Shown one piece after another: positions 26,001-35,007 of a stretch of DNA of 64,000 nt. Under the pieces are notes generated by a model, which made no database searches, was not told the DNA's origin, and saw only the letters and a list, made by a program, of their open reading frames with translations. The number at the start of each line of letters is the position of its first letter. Position 1 is the stretch's first letter. The stretch spans positions 702,338 to 766,337 of the forward strand of contig NC_022198.1 in NCBI RefSeq assembly GCF_000590555.1, in the 5' to 3' direction. Origin of the DNA: Corynebacterium argentoratense DSM 44202 (GTDB taxonomy: Bacteria; Actinomycetota; Actinomycetes; Mycobacteriales; Mycobacteriaceae). A program made the position numbers and the translations under genes.

Positions 26001-26033
26001 AAACTCCCGCCGGGGTCGGGCCGGCAGGAGTTT
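26001..26033 (-). terminator. intrinsic terminator of glgA
   Basis: AAACTCCCGCCGG (26001-26013) pairs with CCGGCAGGAGTTT (26021-26033), 13 bp with one G-U on the minus strand. TTTTT follows in the minus direction. It lies 16 nt past the glgA stop and separates glgA from the GH32-like gene. Confidence 0.8.
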
Positions 26034-26048
26034 AGACGGTAATAACCG

Positions 26049-27284
26049 CTACATTAGGCTCGAATACAGCTCGACCGTCTGAGCCGCGATCGAAGACCAA
26101 GAAAACTCGTCGATCGCGCGTTGACGCCCAGCGGCACCAAACGCCGTGGCCTTCTCAGAATCACCAACCAACAGGTTGACCTTCTCCGCCAAACCACGCT
26201 CGAATTCTTCCGCGCGGGTAGGGTCGTGCTCCGCGGCAGGGTGATAGTGCACCAAGAACCCCGTCTGTCCATCAACAACAACCTCGGGGATACCGCCTAC
26301 ATCAGACGCGACCACGGCAGTAGCGCAGGCCATCGCTTCCAAATTGACGATACCCAAAGGCTCGTAAATCGACGGGCATACAAACACATCGCTGGCGGTG
26401 AGGATCTCTTGAATCTTTGGCTTATCCAGCATTTCCTGAACCCAGAACACACCATCTCGTTGCGATTGAAGCTGTTCCACAAGTGCGGTCGTTTTCGCCG
26501 CAATCTCGGGAGTATCCGGGGCGCCGGCGCATAACACCAATTGCACACCCGGAGTGAAATGCGCCGCAGCCTTGATCAAATGGCGCACGCCCTTTTGCCT
26601 GGTGATACGACCAACGAAGCACACGATTGGGCGGGTGGGATCCACGCCCAGGTCCTGTAGAACAGAACCGCCGGCGGCCGCAGCCTCGTCGAAGGTTGGC
26701 CGCGGCTGCCACAGCTGAGTATCAATACCATTCAAGATGACGTGGACTTTATCGGGAGACACTCGAGGGTAGGCCTCCAGCACCGAACGCTTCATACCTG
26801 AGCTAACAGCCACGATAGCGTCGGCATATTCCATCGCATTGCGCTCCGACCAGGAAGAAACCTCATAGCCACCACCGAGCTGCTCCCGCTTCCACGGACG
26901 ATCAGGCTCCAGAGAATGAGCAGTCACAACATGCGGAATGTCGTACAATTTGCCGGTCAAATGCCCACCGAGACCCGCGTACCACGTGTGGGAATGCACG
27001 ACGTCAATACCCGGAACTCCCGGCGCATCGCCAGGATGGCTGATGGTGCCGGCAGCTGTGGCCATTCGCAAACCCGTAGACAACGTTTGCAGGGAAGCAT
27101 TGGCATCCGCCAAAGCAGGATCAACCCCGTGAACATATACATCGGCTTCGTCCCTGGGGGATCCGACGCAATGGACATCAACATTGATCAACTCGCGCAT
27201 GTGGCGGACCAGCTCCGCGATATGCACCCCGGCCCCACCATAAATCTCCGGCGGGTATTCCTTCGTCATCATTGCAACTCGCAT
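26049..27284 (-). CDS. glgA: glycogen synthase / alpha-maltose-1-phosphate synthase (GlgA/GlgM, GT4)
   Basis: The 411-residue GT4 glycosyltransferase has the N-terminal MTKEYPPEIYGGAGVH nucleotide-acceptor loop, VVHSHTWYAGLGG, the donor-binding VGRITRQKG (about 230) and the E-x7-E type EPLGIVNLEAMA. Actinobacterial members next to glgC use ADP-glucose. The M. tuberculosis enzyme (Rv1212c) makes maltose-1-phosphate, so that activity is possible here. The ATG at 27284 is preferred over an upstream in-frame start because TAAGTT (27292-27297) lies 7 nt upstream (leaderless). glgC is divergent. Confidence 0.9.
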   Translation of the reverse strand: MRVAMMTKEYPPEIYGGAGVHIAELVRHMRELINVDVHCVGSPRDEADVYVHGVDPALADANASLQTLSTGLRMATAAGTISHPGDAPGVPGIDVVHSHTWYAGLGGHLTGKLYDIPHVVTAHSLEPDRPWKREQLGGGYEVSSWSERNAMEYADAIVAVSSGMKRSVLEAYPRVSPDKVHVILNGIDTQLWQPRPTFDEAAAAGGSVLQDLGVDPTRPIVCFVGRITRQKGVRHLIKAAAHFTPGVQLVLCAGAPDTPEIAAKTTALVEQLQSQRDGVFWVQEMLDKPKIQEILTASDVFVCPSIYEPLGIVNLEAMACATAVVASDVGGIPEVVVDGQTGFLVHYHPAAEHDPTRAEEFERGLAEKVNLLVGDSEKATAFGAAGRQRAIDEFSWSSIAAQTVELYSSLM

Positions 27285-27291
27285 AGTTTCT

Positions 27292-27297
27292 AACTTA
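27292..27297 (-). promoter_or_regulatory. -10 element of leaderless glgA transcript
   Basis: On the minus strand TAAGTT is followed by 7 nt and ATG 27284. The identical hexamer and spacing occur at the divergent glgC gene. Confidence 0.55.
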
Positions 27298-27425
27298 GTC
27301 CCCAAACCCTAATGACATGGCCGAACCTGCATCCTGCAATGTGATCAATACCCTTTATGGGTGTGATATTGACGGGTAGTTCTAGGCATTTGTGAATTTA
27401 GCGGGCGAAAAAGGGGCAGTAGTAA

Positions 27426-27431
27426 TAAGTT
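27426..27431 (+). promoter_or_regulatory. -10 element of leaderless glgC transcript
   Basis: TAAGTT is followed by 7 nt and GTG 27439, mirroring the glgA promoter about 130 bp away. Confidence 0.5.
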
Positions 27432-27438
27432 GAAACAT

Positions 27439-28656
27439 GTGAGAAGCCAACCACATGTTCTAGCAATTGTCCTCGCAGGTGGTGAGGGTAAGCGCCTTTT
27501 CCCGCTCACTGCGGACCGCGCCAAGCCTGCAGTGCCCTTTGGGGGAACCTACCGCCTCATTGATTTCGTTCTTTCCAACCTTGTCAATGCCGGCTACATG
27601 CAGATCTGCGTGCTGACCCAATACAAGTCGCACTCCCTTGACCTTCATATTTCCTCCTCCTGGCAGCTGTCGGGCCTCGCCGGTCAATACATCGCACCAG
27701 TTCCCGCGCAGCAGCGACTCGGAAAACGCTGGTTTACCGGCTCTGCCGACGCCATCCTGCAGTCACTGAACCTCATCTCCGACGAAAACCCCGATTACGT
27801 CATCGTTTTCGGCGCAGACCACGTCTACCGCATGGACCCCAAGCAGATGGTGGATGAGCACATTGCGTCCGGAGCATCCGTGTCAGTGGCCGGCATCCGT
27901 GTGCCACGTGACGAGGCCAGCGCTTTCGGATGTATCGAATCCGACGACGAGGGCAACATCACCAGCTTCGTGGAGAAGCCGGAGAACCCGCCGTGCACCC
28001 CGGACGACCCGACGATGACCTACGCATCGATGGGTAACTACGTGTTCACCACCAAAGACCTCATCAAGGCCCTTAAAGAAGATGCCGATAATGAGAACTC
28101 CGAACACGATATGGGCGGCGACATCATCCCCTATTTCGTCGCCAAGAACGCAGCTCACGTCTATGACTTCATGAGCAATGACGTCCCGGGGGCGACCGAG
28201 CGCGATAAAGGCTACTGGCGAGACGTCGGCACCATCGACGCTTTCTACGAAGCTCACATGGACCTCATTTCCGTCCACCCGGTGTTCAACCTCTACAACC
28301 GCTCTTGGCCCATCCACAACCGCGACGATGGCAACCTGCCCCCCGCGAAGTTCGTGGCCGGTGGTATCGCGCAATCGTCCATGGTGGCCTCTGGATCCAT
28401 CATTTCCGCGGCTACAGTGCGTAACTCTGTGGTGTCTAACAACGTCATCGTTGAAGAAGGTGCCACGGTCGAAGGTTCAGTCCTGATGCCCGGTGTGCGC
28501 ATCGGTAAAGGTGCAGTGGTGCGCCACGCCATCCTCGACAAAAACGTCGTGGTATCCGACGGCGCATTCATCGGAGTCGACCATGAACGCGACGCCCAGC
28601 GCTTCACGATCAGCCCCGGCGGCGTCGTATGCGTAGGTAAAAACGAAGAAGTCTAA
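27439..28656 (+). CDS. glgC: glucose-1-phosphate adenylyltransferase GlgC
   Basis: The 405-residue ADP-glucose pyrophosphorylase makes ADP-glucose for glycogen or maltose-1-phosphate synthesis. It has the nucleotidyltransferase loop [13 protein letters not shown] (12-24), [19 protein letters not shown] and a C-terminal left-handed beta-helix. GTG 27439 is chosen over a TTG at 27430: the protein then begins [19 protein letters not shown], aligning with mycobacterial GlgC, and TAAGTT lies 7 nt upstream (leaderless). It is divergent from glgA and is followed by a bidirectional hairpin. Confidence 0.94.
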   Translation: MRSQPHVLAIVLAGGEGKRLFPLTADRAKPAVPFGGTYRLIDFVLSNLVNAGYMQICVLTQYKSHSLDLHISSSWQLSGLAGQYIAPVPAQQRLGKRWFTGSADAILQSLNLISDENPDYVIVFGADHVYRMDPKQMVDEHIASGASVSVAGIRVPRDEASAFGCIESDDEGNITSFVEKPENPPCTPDDPTMTYASMGNYVFTTKDLIKALKEDADNENSEHDMGGDIIPYFVAKNAAHVYDFMSNDVPGATERDKGYWRDVGTIDAFYEAHMDLISVHPVFNLYNRSWPIHNRDDGNLPPAKFVAGGIAQSSMVASGSIISAATVRNSVVSNNVIVEEGATVEGSVLMPGVRIGKGAVVRHAILDKNVVVSDGAFIGVDHERDAQRFTISPGGVVCVGKNEEV

Positions 28657-28668
28657 GCACGCACAACA

Positions 28669-28704
28669 AACGGCCTTCGTGGTGGCAACACAACGAAGGC
28701 CGTT
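28669..28704. terminator. bidirectional terminator between glgC and methyltransferase gene
   Basis: AACGGCCTTCGT (28669-28680) and ACGAAGGCCGTT (28693-28704) form a perfect 12-bp stem with a 12-nt loop between convergent genes. T-tracts are weak on both sides. Confidence 0.7.
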
Positions 28705-28748
28705 ATGCATTCAGCAGCCAACAAGACTGCAATGATTTTTGTGCGGCT

Positions 28749-29459
28749 CTAAGACACCTTTGTAGCCACAGCCATGCCCGCGCCCAAAGGCAAGCGCGAC
28801 AACACGATACGTCCCTCAGCGGCCAGACGACGCAAATGCTCATCTGTCTCCCGCGCTGCGACGATATCCCGCTCCGTACGAGACGAATCCGCGACTGTGC
28901 CATCCAACAAATAGTCCGCGAGAACCAGCGCCCCACCGGAAACCAGAAGAGGCAACGCGGCGTCAACAAGAGCGCGAGCATCCTGGGGTCGAGTTTGAGC
29001 GAAAACCAACTGATAATTGTCCGCGGCCAGCCTGCCCATCACCTCCAACGGGCGGGAAGGCAAAAAGCGGGTCTGCGAACCACGCAAACCGACAGACGCA
29101 AAAGCCTCACGCGCGCTGCGCTGATGCTCAACCTCCGGGTCAATACAGGTCAACTGAACATTGTCGCGAGCGCCGCGAACAATGTGAAGACCGACCACGC
29201 TAGCGGCGGGAGTTACCACAATCGCCGAAGGAGAAGGTCCCGCCTGAGACGCCAACACCGACAACAGTGAACCTGTAGCCGCGTCGGGGAAATCCACGCC
29301 GAGCTCAGCTGCATCCGCAGTTGCCTTCGACAGCGCAGCTTCCACACTGACAACACTGCCCGATGAATCGCCGGGTGTAGACGCAGGGGTAGCCTGACAA
29401 TCCTCCACCAGGGTGGAAGAAATATAGCTGGACATCAGATCAAAAGGGGAGGCACTCAC
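28749..29459 (-). CDS. O-methyltransferase (Rv1220c-like)
   Basis: The 236-residue SAM-dependent O-methyltransferase (Methyltransf_3-like) has a Gly/Ala-poor motif I (SAIVVTPAASVVGLHIVRG) followed by the acidic CIDPEVEHQ, and the late SGGALVLADYLLDGTV strand. It is divergent from sigE, the same arrangement as Rv1220c/sigE in mycobacteria, which supports the call; the substrate is unknown. GTG 29459 is preferred over ATG 29435 because TACACT (29467-29472) lies 7 nt upstream (leaderless). Confidence 0.8.
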   Translation of the reverse strand: MSASPFDLMSSYISSTLVEDCQATPASTPGDSSGSVVSVEAALSKATADAAELGVDFPDAATGSLLSVLASQAGPSPSAIVVTPAASVVGLHIVRGARDNVQLTCIDPEVEHQRSAREAFASVGLRGSQTRFLPSRPLEVMGRLAADNYQLVFAQTRPQDARALVDAALPLLVSGGALVLADYLLDGTVADSSRTERDIVAARETDEHLRRLAAEGRIVLSRLPLGAGMAVATKVS

Positions 29460-29466
29460 CCGGCCT

Positions 29467-29472
29467 AGTGTA
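29467..29472 (-). promoter_or_regulatory. -10 element of leaderless methyltransferase transcript
   Basis: On the minus strand TACACT is followed by 7 nt and GTG 29459. Confidence 0.5.
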
Positions 29473-29583
29473 GTGCGCACACAACCACCAGCGGCTGAAG
29501 GCACGCGGCACCCATGCACAGCATCTTCACAGACTCCCGTAGGTTTCCTCACAGCCCACTAACGACGTTAAACTAAACACACC

Positions 29584-30246
29584 ATGCATACTTCCGACAT
29601 GAAGCGCGACACCCGCACTGCAGCAGCACCGGCACACACCCACAACAGGGCTGTACCGGTAGCTACCCCTGCCGGAAGTACTGGGGGAACAGAAGCCTTC
29701 GACAAAGGCGAAGGCACCATGTCTAGTTGGTCAGACATCGTCTCCCAACACGCCGACAGTGTGTACCGCCTGGCATATAGGCTCAGTGGCAACGAACAAG
29801 ACGCCGAAGACCTCACCCAAGAAACCTTCATGCGCGTCTTCCGTTCACTCGACCGCTACAAGCCAGGCACTTTTGAAGGCTGGCTACACAGGATTTGCTC
29901 CAATCTCTTCCTCGACATGGCTCGCCACCGCTCGGTGATCCGCATGGAGGCACTACCGGAAGACTACGAGCGCATCGCCAGCACCGACCTTGGGCCAGAG
30001 CAGGCCTACCACCACATCAACATGGATCCAGCGTTAGAAAAAGCCCTCAATAGTTTGGCGCCGGAATTCCGCGTTGCACTGGTTCTTTGTGACGTCATGG
30101 GCCTGAGCTATGACGACATCGCCGACACCCTCGGCGTCAAACTCGGCACTGTGCGAAGCCGTATTCACCGTGGTCGCACGCAACTTCGCGCAGCCCTTGA
30201 AGCCGATACCGCTGCCAAAGAACTCATTCCGGCGTATCCTCGGTGA
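29584..30246 (+). CDS. sigE: ECF RNA polymerase sigma factor SigE
   Basis: The 220-residue group IV sigma factor has region 2 at about 50-115 ([22 protein letters not shown], -10 recognition) and region 4 at about 150-205 ([19 protein letters not shown] with the RSRIHRGR recognition helix). It directs the cell-surface stress response in corynebacteria and mycobacteria. TAAACT (29569-29574) lies 9 nt before ATG 29584, giving almost no leader. The conserved domain only begins near residue 46, so the ATG at 29719 is an alternative start. The downstream gene encodes its zinc-type anti-sigma factor. Confidence 0.92.
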   Translation: MHTSDMKRDTRTAAAPAHTHNRAVPVATPAGSTGGTEAFDKGEGTMSSWSDIVSQHADSVYRLAYRLSGNEQDAEDLTQETFMRVFRSLDRYKPGTFEGWLHRICSNLFLDMARHRSVIRMEALPEDYERIASTDLGPEQAYHHINMDPALEKALNSLAPEFRVALVLCDVMGLSYDDIADTLGVKLGTVRSRIHRGRTQLRAALEADTAAKELIPAYPR

Positions 30247-30357
30247 CAACCTCGCCATGTGCACCCAGCACCCAGCGAAAGCGTTGTTAGGTAGTTGATT
30301 CCGGCACAGCTGGCAGGCACAGGTAGCAAAAGCTCACAGGAAGGAGGCGACACAACA

Positions 30358-30777
30358 GTGAACACAGCACGCAATGGCAATCCCGATCAGCCGGGCAATC
30401 GTGGGCAGTCAAGCTCTCGCACTACGCGTCATTTCGCCTCCGTCGAACACTTGAGTGCCGAGGCTGTGGCCGCCTACGTTGATGGAGAGCTCGGACGAGG
30501 AGCCCGCCACAGAGCCCAAGTTCACCTGGTGCACTGCGAAGAATGCCGCGCAGATGTCGCAGCCCAACGACAAGCCGCCGATAGGCTCCGCCAGGCAACC
30601 GTCGCTAGTGACAACGACCTGTGCGTGCCCAATGCGCTTCTCGACAAGCTACGCGGGCTAGAAGAATCCTGCCCTCAAGGCCCCGGCCCCGACGCCGTGT
30701 TTTTAGAGCAGCCACGCTCCCTAGGGGATAAAGTGGAACTGTTTTATCGAGCCGTCGTGCGCTCCCGTAAGCTCTAA
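30358..30777 (+). CDS. zinc-binding anti-sigma-E factor (CseE/RseA type)
   Basis: The 139-residue soluble protein contains the zinc anti-sigma (ZAS) signature H-x3-C-x2-C in HLVHCEEC (about 55-63), after the typical LSAEAVAAYVDGEL helix that masks sigma. It has no transmembrane segment, like RseA of mycobacteria. It would hold SigE inactive until surface or redox stress. GTG 30358 follows AAGGAGG at 10 nt; an earlier TTG has no ribosome site. It sits 111 nt after sigE and 60 nt before tatB. Confidence 0.88.
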   Translation: MNTARNGNPDQPGNRGQSSSRTTRHFASVEHLSAEAVAAYVDGELGRGARHRAQVHLVHCEECRADVAAQRQAADRLRQATVASDNDLCVPNALLDKLRGLEESCPQGPGPDAVFLEQPRSLGDKVELFYRAVVRSRKL

Positions 30778-30837
30778 AGCAATGGTCCTCAGCGGCGCCG
30801 CCGGCGCAGCCTTCAACAGCAAAGGTGCAATGTTCTA

Positions 30838-31326
30838 GTGTTGTCATCAGTCGGCTGGAGTGAAATAATCTTCATCCTCGTGCTGGCGCTCATCCTCGTG
30901 GGACCTGAGCGCCTGCCAGGCCTCATCGAAGACATTCGAGCAGGTCTGATTGCCGCCCGGCGAGCCATCGACAATGTGAAAGCTGAAATGCGTGATGAAG
31001 TAGGCGACCTGGGGGAGTTCGCCAAGCCACTGGGAGACATTGCTGCCTTCAGCCGCATGGGGCCCAAAGCCGCAATCACACGCACCCTCCTAGATGGCGA
31101 CTCTTCGCTGTTCGACTCGCTAGAAGAAACTAGCAACCTCGCACGCCGCGGCTTGACTAGACCGGTGAAAAAGCCCGAGTCTCCGCTGTCCCAACCTGTT
31201 CAACCCACCAGAACGCCTCCTGGGGTCGAGCAGCCTCCCACAAGCCCCGAAACAAACGCTCCCGCGTCACGTCCTAAGGCAGACGGTAGCAACCCGGGTA
31301 AGCCCACCTGGGAAGACATTACTTAG
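30838..31326 (+). CDS. tatB: Sec-independent protein translocase subunit TatB
   Basis: The 162-residue protein has the TatA/B fold: a short N-terminus with GWSEIIFILVLALILVGPERLP (membrane helix about 6-20 and the conserved FG/GPE hinge), then an amphipathic helix (26-50) and a long polar, Pro-rich tail. The Glu in the membrane helix and the tail length favour TatB over TatA. It binds twin-arginine substrates with TatC. The gene follows sigE and its anti-sigma gene as in mycobacteria (Rv1224). The stop lies in a bidirectional terminator shared with mrp. Confidence 0.9.
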   Translation: MLSSVGWSEIIFILVLALILVGPERLPGLIEDIRAGLIAARRAIDNVKAEMRDEVGDLGEFAKPLGDIAAFSRMGPKAAITRTLLDGDSSLFDSLEETSNLARRGLTRPVKKPESPLSQPVQPTRTPPGVEQPPTSPETNAPASRPKADGSNPGKPTWEDIT

Positions 31327-31361
31327 TGCCCTTGTAGCCGAGTGAGCACTCAAGGGCACTA
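31324..31361. terminator. bidirectional terminator between tatB and mrp
   Basis: TAGTGCCCTTG (31324-31334) pairs perfectly with CAAGGGCACTA (31351-31361), an 11-bp stem with a 16-nt loop. AT-rich GTAATTTATTTT follows on the plus side. The stem begins inside the tatB stop codon. Confidence 0.75.
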
Positions 31362-31366
31362 GTAAT

Positions 31367-32512
31367 TTATTTTGCGGTGACGTTGAGCCCCAAGGGCTTA
31401 CCCGCGAGCGATTCCTGCCTCCGCGCGAGGTGGTCGGCGATGCCATTGATTGCCTTGGCTGTGGGACTGTCAGGATCTGCGAGAACCACGGGAACCCCAT
31501 CATCGCCGCCGGTTCGAAGGGCCGGATCCAAGGGCACTGAGCCCAGCAGAGGAACGGATGACCCAGTAAGGGTGCTCAAACGATCAGCAACGATCTGGCC
31601 TCCACCTGATCCAAACACGTCCATTGTGGTTCCATCAGGCAGAACCATCGCCGCCATGTTTTCGATTACACCGGCGACTTTCTGACGAGTCTGCATGCTG
31701 ATGGACCCTGCACGCTCAGCGACCTCCGCAGCTGCCGCTTGAGGCGTCGTGACGATAAGAAGCTCGCCGCCGGGAACCAGCTGTGCCACAGAGATGGCAA
31801 TATCGCCGGTGCCAGGGGGCAAGTCGAGGAGTAGGACGTCTAGATCTCCCCAAAAAACATCCGTCATGAATTGGGAAATGGCGCGGTGCAGCATGGGGCC
31901 ACGCCACACCACGGGGGCATTGCCTTCCGTGAAATGAGCGATCGAAATCATTTTGATTCCGTGTGCTTGGGGCGGCATGATCATGTCGTCAACCTGATGT
32001 GGGCGGTCATCCGAACCCAGCATGTGGGGGATCGAGTGACCATAAATATCAGCATCAAGAATGCCGACCGACAATCCCCGTTGCGCGAGCGCCGCAGCCA
32101 AGTTCACCGTCATGGAGGACTTGCCCACGCCGCCTTTGCCACTGGCAACTGCATACACACGCGTTCGGCTATCCGGCCGTGCGAAGGGATTTTCAGGTTC
32201 AGCTACACCGCCGCGTAGGTGGGCGCGAAGCTCCGCGCGCTGTTCGTCGCTCATGACATCAGTATCGACACTGACATGTTCTACGCCAGCAACCGCTGCA
32301 ACGGCCTCACGGCAACGTTCAACGATGGTGGACTTCATTGGGCAGCCCGCGATCGTCAGATAGACGGTGACAGCGACCGATGAGCCATCGATATCGATTG
32401 ACTTGACCATCCCCAGCTCTGTGATGGGGCGGCCGATTTCGGGATCATCCACTTTCGCTAGTGCGGCGCGAATATCGGCGTCTGTGAAGTGAGCGCTCTG
32501 AGAATCAGTCAT
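31367..32512 (-). CDS. mrp: Mrp/NBP35-family iron-sulfur cluster carrier ATPase
   Basis: The 381-residue protein has an N-terminal DUF59/MIP18 domain (DPEIGRPITELGMVKSI, about 20-95, with the conserved GCPMKSTI Cys) and a P-loop ParA-like domain with deviant Walker A GKGGVGKS (about 117-124). The family transfers Fe-S clusters. The usual CPxC dimer-interface motif is absent: the aligned position reads IENMAAMVLPDGTTMD. ATG 32512 follows GGAAG and overlaps the upstream DUF1003 gene by 8 nt, so the two are coupled. Confidence 0.88.
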   Translation of the reverse strand: MTDSQSAHFTDADIRAALAKVDDPEIGRPITELGMVKSIDIDGSSVAVTVYLTIAGCPMKSTIVERCREAVAAVAGVEHVSVDTDVMSDEQRAELRAHLRGGVAEPENPFARPDSRTRVYAVASGKGGVGKSSMTVNLAAALAQRGLSVGILDADIYGHSIPHMLGSDDRPHQVDDMIMPPQAHGIKMISIAHFTEGNAPVVWRGPMLHRAISQFMTDVFWGDLDVLLLDLPPGTGDIAISVAQLVPGGELLIVTTPQAAAAEVAERAGSISMQTRQKVAGVIENMAAMVLPDGTTMDVFGSGGGQIVADRLSTLTGSSVPLLGSVPLDPALRTGGDDGVPVVLADPDSPTAKAINGIADHLARRQESLAGKPLGLNVTAK

Positions 32513-33107
32513 TGTCTTCCTTGTGGTTATGTGTGCTGTGGCGGCCCATGGAGGGCGCATTGAGTTCGGAGAAATCTGCGGGATGTTTGCCGTGTTCCCG
32601 AGCAATACGTGCCGCCGATTCGTCATCGAGCTTGTCCTCGATGCGATCGAGCAGACTCCGAAGATCTTCCAGCTCGTGGCGTAGGTAGTCGCGGGTAACC
32701 GCGTCACCGAGGGAGATTCGTACGGAGGCTAGTTCGCGAGCCAAAAATTCAGTATCGGCCTTTGTTTGCTCTGCCCGGCGACGGTCTTCCGCGAGGGCCA
32801 CGCGGTCACGGTCCTCCTGACGGTTTTGCGCCAGAAGAATCAACGGGGCAGCGTAGGCAGCCTGGGTAGAAAACGCTAGGTTGAGCAGGATAAAGGGGTA
32901 CGGATCCCATTGCCAAGAAAAACCTGCGATGTTGAGGACTACCCAGGCGATCACAAAAATTGTTTGCCAGAAGAGGTATTCGCCAGTGCCGAAAAAACGA
33001 GCGACTTTTTCAGCGAAAGCACCAATTTTGTCGGCATCGATGGTGATCAAAGAACGACGCTGTCCCACGGAGGGAGTATCAAGTTCGCTGCGAACAGTAT
33101 CAGCCAC
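32505..33107 (-). CDS. DUF1003 membrane protein
   Basis: The 200-residue protein contains a DUF1003 domain with two membrane helices (about 45-65 and 72-92, with the PYPFILLNLAFSTQAAYAAPLIL stretch) followed by a charged coiled-coil (about 95-165) and a His-rich tail. It belongs to the conserved mrp-MgtE-N neighbourhood of mycolata. Function unknown; an association with cation homeostasis is suggested only by context. GTG 33107 follows AAAGGAG at 6 nt. It overlaps mrp by 8 nt and lies 45 nt after the MgtE-N gene. Confidence 0.85.
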   Translation of the reverse strand: MADTVRSELDTPSVGQRRSLITIDADKIGAFAEKVARFFGTGEYLFWQTIFVIAWVVLNIAGFSWQWDPYPFILLNLAFSTQAAYAAPLILLAQNRQEDRDRVALAEDRRRAEQTKADTEFLARELASVRISLGDAVTRDYLRHELEDLRSLLDRIEDKLDDESAARIAREHGKHPADFSELNAPSMGRHSTHNHKEDND

Positions 33108-33152
33108 GGCTGCTCCTTTCTGGTTTATGTAAACGGTGAACCCTTTTGTAGG

Positions 33153-34427
33153 TTACTCGCCTGGTCGAAATCCGCCTTCGCGCCAATCATCGGGCAACAT
33201 GTGGTCAAGGAGGTCATCGACCGCGACAGCGCCCATGAGGTGCTTATCTTCATCCAAGACAGGGCCACATACCAAGTTGTAAGCAGCGAAATATTTGGCC
33301 GCGGTTTCTTTGTCGTCTTCGACATACAAGGGTGGCAAATCTGGATCGAGGATTCCGCCGATGAGTTCGCTGGGTGGCTCGCGCAGCAAGCGCTGGAGAT
33401 GAACACACCCCAGGTAGCGGCCGGTGGGCGTAGATGTTGGCGGACGGACGACAAAAACGATGGAGGCCAAGGATGTCGGCAACTCCGGATTACGTACCGT
33501 CGCAAGAGCCTCCGCAACAGTGGTCTGAGGCGTCAAAACAACGGGCTCGGGGGTCATAATCGCACCCACGGTGTCGTCCTCGAAATCCATCAGACGCCGA
33601 ACAGGCTCGGACTCCTCAGGATCCATCATCTCAAGCAGCACATCAGCTTTGTCATTGGAGAGCTCGCCCAACAAGTCTGCGGCGTCATCCGGATCCATCT
33701 CTTCCAACACATCCGCCGCACGCTCGATACCCAAAGACTCAATGAGCTCGGTTTGTTGCTCTTCGGGCATTTCCTGAAGAACATCGGCGAGGCGGTCATC
33801 GTCGAGAGCTTCAGCAACGCGGCGTCGTTGCGCAGGATTCATATCGTGCAGAGTGTTCGCGATATCCACTGGGCGCATGTCACCAAACTGGGCGATGAGC
33901 TCTGCGTCGGCATTCGACTGGCCTACTCCAGCAGCAGAAATGCCTTGGACGTGAGACCACGGAGTGATGAATACGTCTCCGCGGCGTCCAAAATTCCTTT
34001 TCTGTCCGAGCACAGCGACTCGGGAGATCACCCAATCACGGGAACGGGTTTTTTCGATTTCCACATCGGCGATTTCCACCGCTTTGCCGCGCAGATTTTC
34101 AAGCTCTGGATCGTCGACATGCACGCGGGAGCCGATGAGGTCATTCATTGCCGAGAGCTCGCCCGGCCGCGTCGCGAAAGAACGCAAGGACACAGACCCC
34201 GACACCAGGGTGATTTCTTTAGGATCGATCGCAGCGATGCGAAGCATCGGCAAAAAGATGCGCCGCTTATTCACCAGTTCCACCACCAGGCCCAAAACGC
34301 GTGCTGTCTGGCGTGAGGAACGAACACTAATAATGACGTCGCGGACGCGGCCAATCGGTTCAGTGTCCGGACCGCGCACAATCATCCCTGACAGGCGACC
34401 CGCATACAATTTCGACACTGAGCTCAT
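33153..34427 (-). CDS. MgtE N-domain/CBS protein without membrane domain
   Basis: The 424-residue soluble protein has a PRC-barrel-like N-terminal part (1-80), a central MgtE_N helical repeat (about 180-285, with DMRPVDIANTLHDMNPAQRR and PDDAADLLGEL) and tandem CBS domains (about 300-410). These form the Mg2+-sensing cytosolic gate in MgtE channels, but the five-helix channel domain is absent, as in Rv1232c. It may sense Mg2+ or nucleotides and act on another transporter; corA lies about 0.6 kb beyond the divergent neighbour. ATG 34427 is preceded by TATGCT (34436-34441) at 8 nt (leaderless). Confidence 0.85.
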   Translation of the reverse strand: MSSVSKLYAGRLSGMIVRGPDTEPIGRVRDVIISVRSSRQTARVLGLVVELVNKRRIFLPMLRIAAIDPKEITLVSGSVSLRSFATRPGELSAMNDLIGSRVHVDDPELENLRGKAVEIADVEIEKTRSRDWVISRVAVLGQKRNFGRRGDVFITPWSHVQGISAAGVGQSNADAELIAQFGDMRPVDIANTLHDMNPAQRRRVAEALDDDRLADVLQEMPEEQQTELIESLGIERAADVLEEMDPDDAADLLGELSNDKADVLLEMMDPEESEPVRRLMDFEDDTVGAIMTPEPVVLTPQTTVAEALATVRNPELPTSLASIVFVVRPPTSTPTGRYLGCVHLQRLLREPPSELIGGILDPDLPPLYVEDDKETAAKYFAAYNLVCGPVLDEDKHLMGAVAVDDLLDHMLPDDWREGGFRPGE

Positions 34428-34435
34428 AGCCAACA

Positions 34436-34441
34436 AGCATA
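34436..34441 (-). promoter_or_regulatory. -10 element of leaderless MgtE-N transcript
   Basis: On the minus strand TATGCT is followed by 8 nt and ATG 34427. Confidence 0.45.
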
Positions 34442-34479
34442 CAGTCGCCCATCCGCCACCGAAATGTGTGCTGCTCGTA

Positions 34480-34485
34480 TATCCT
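34480..34485 (+). promoter_or_regulatory. -10 element of leaderless stress-protein gene
   Basis: TATCCT ends 8 nt before ATG 34494 (overlapping TATATC at 34478 is an alternative). No ribosome site is present. Confidence 0.4.
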
Positions 34486-34493
34486 TGGCAAGC

Positions 34494-34979
34494 ATGGCAG
34501 CACAACGCCCCACCAGAGACCAAGGTTATCGCCGGCAGCGCCCCGAGGGCTGGCCGGTGGGCAGTTTTGAAACCTACGAGCAGGCCCAGGCCGCCGTAGA
34601 GATGCTCACCAAGGACGATAGTTTCCCCGTCGCGGAACTCACTATTGTCGGTGTTGACCTCATGGAAGTTGAACGCGTTGTGGGGCGCTTAAGCTGGGGG
34701 AAGGTCCTCGTATCGGGAGCACTGTCGGGTATTTGGATGGGTGCCTTCTTCGGGCTACTCATGGGGTTCTTCAACGAAAATTGGGTGGGGCCGTTGATCG
34801 CCGGTGTCGTGATGGGGTTGATATTCGGGGTGACGAGCAGCTCGGTGAGTTACGGGGCGTCAAAAAAGAGTCGCGATTTCTCCACGACGACAGAGATCGT
34901 CGCCGGACGCTACGACGTACTGTGCAGCCCACCGCATGCGCGGCAAGCTAGGGACATGATCGCCCGCGCACACCTGTAG
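34494..34979 (+). CDS. YflT/general stress protein 17M-like membrane protein
   Basis: The 161-residue protein starts with a domain like heat-induced stress protein YflT (PVGSFETYEQAQAAVEMLTKD), then a Gly-rich hydrophobic region with two membrane segments (about 78-98 and 100-122; GIWMGAFFGLLMGFF), and a C-terminal strand ending RYDVLCSPPHARQARDMI. Similar proteins lie beside mgtE-N and corA genes in mycobacteria (Rv1234). Function unknown. ATG 34494 is set by the -10 element 8 nt upstream. Confidence 0.75.
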   Translation: MAAQRPTRDQGYRRQRPEGWPVGSFETYEQAQAAVEMLTKDDSFPVAELTIVGVDLMEVERVVGRLSWGKVLVSGALSGIWMGAFFGLLMGFFNENWVGPLIAGVVMGLIFGVTSSSVSYGASKKSRDFSTTTEIVAGRYDVLCSPPHARQARDMIARAHL

Positions 34980-35007
34980 TTGAGTCTGCGCGCGGCGAGC
35001 ACAGGGT

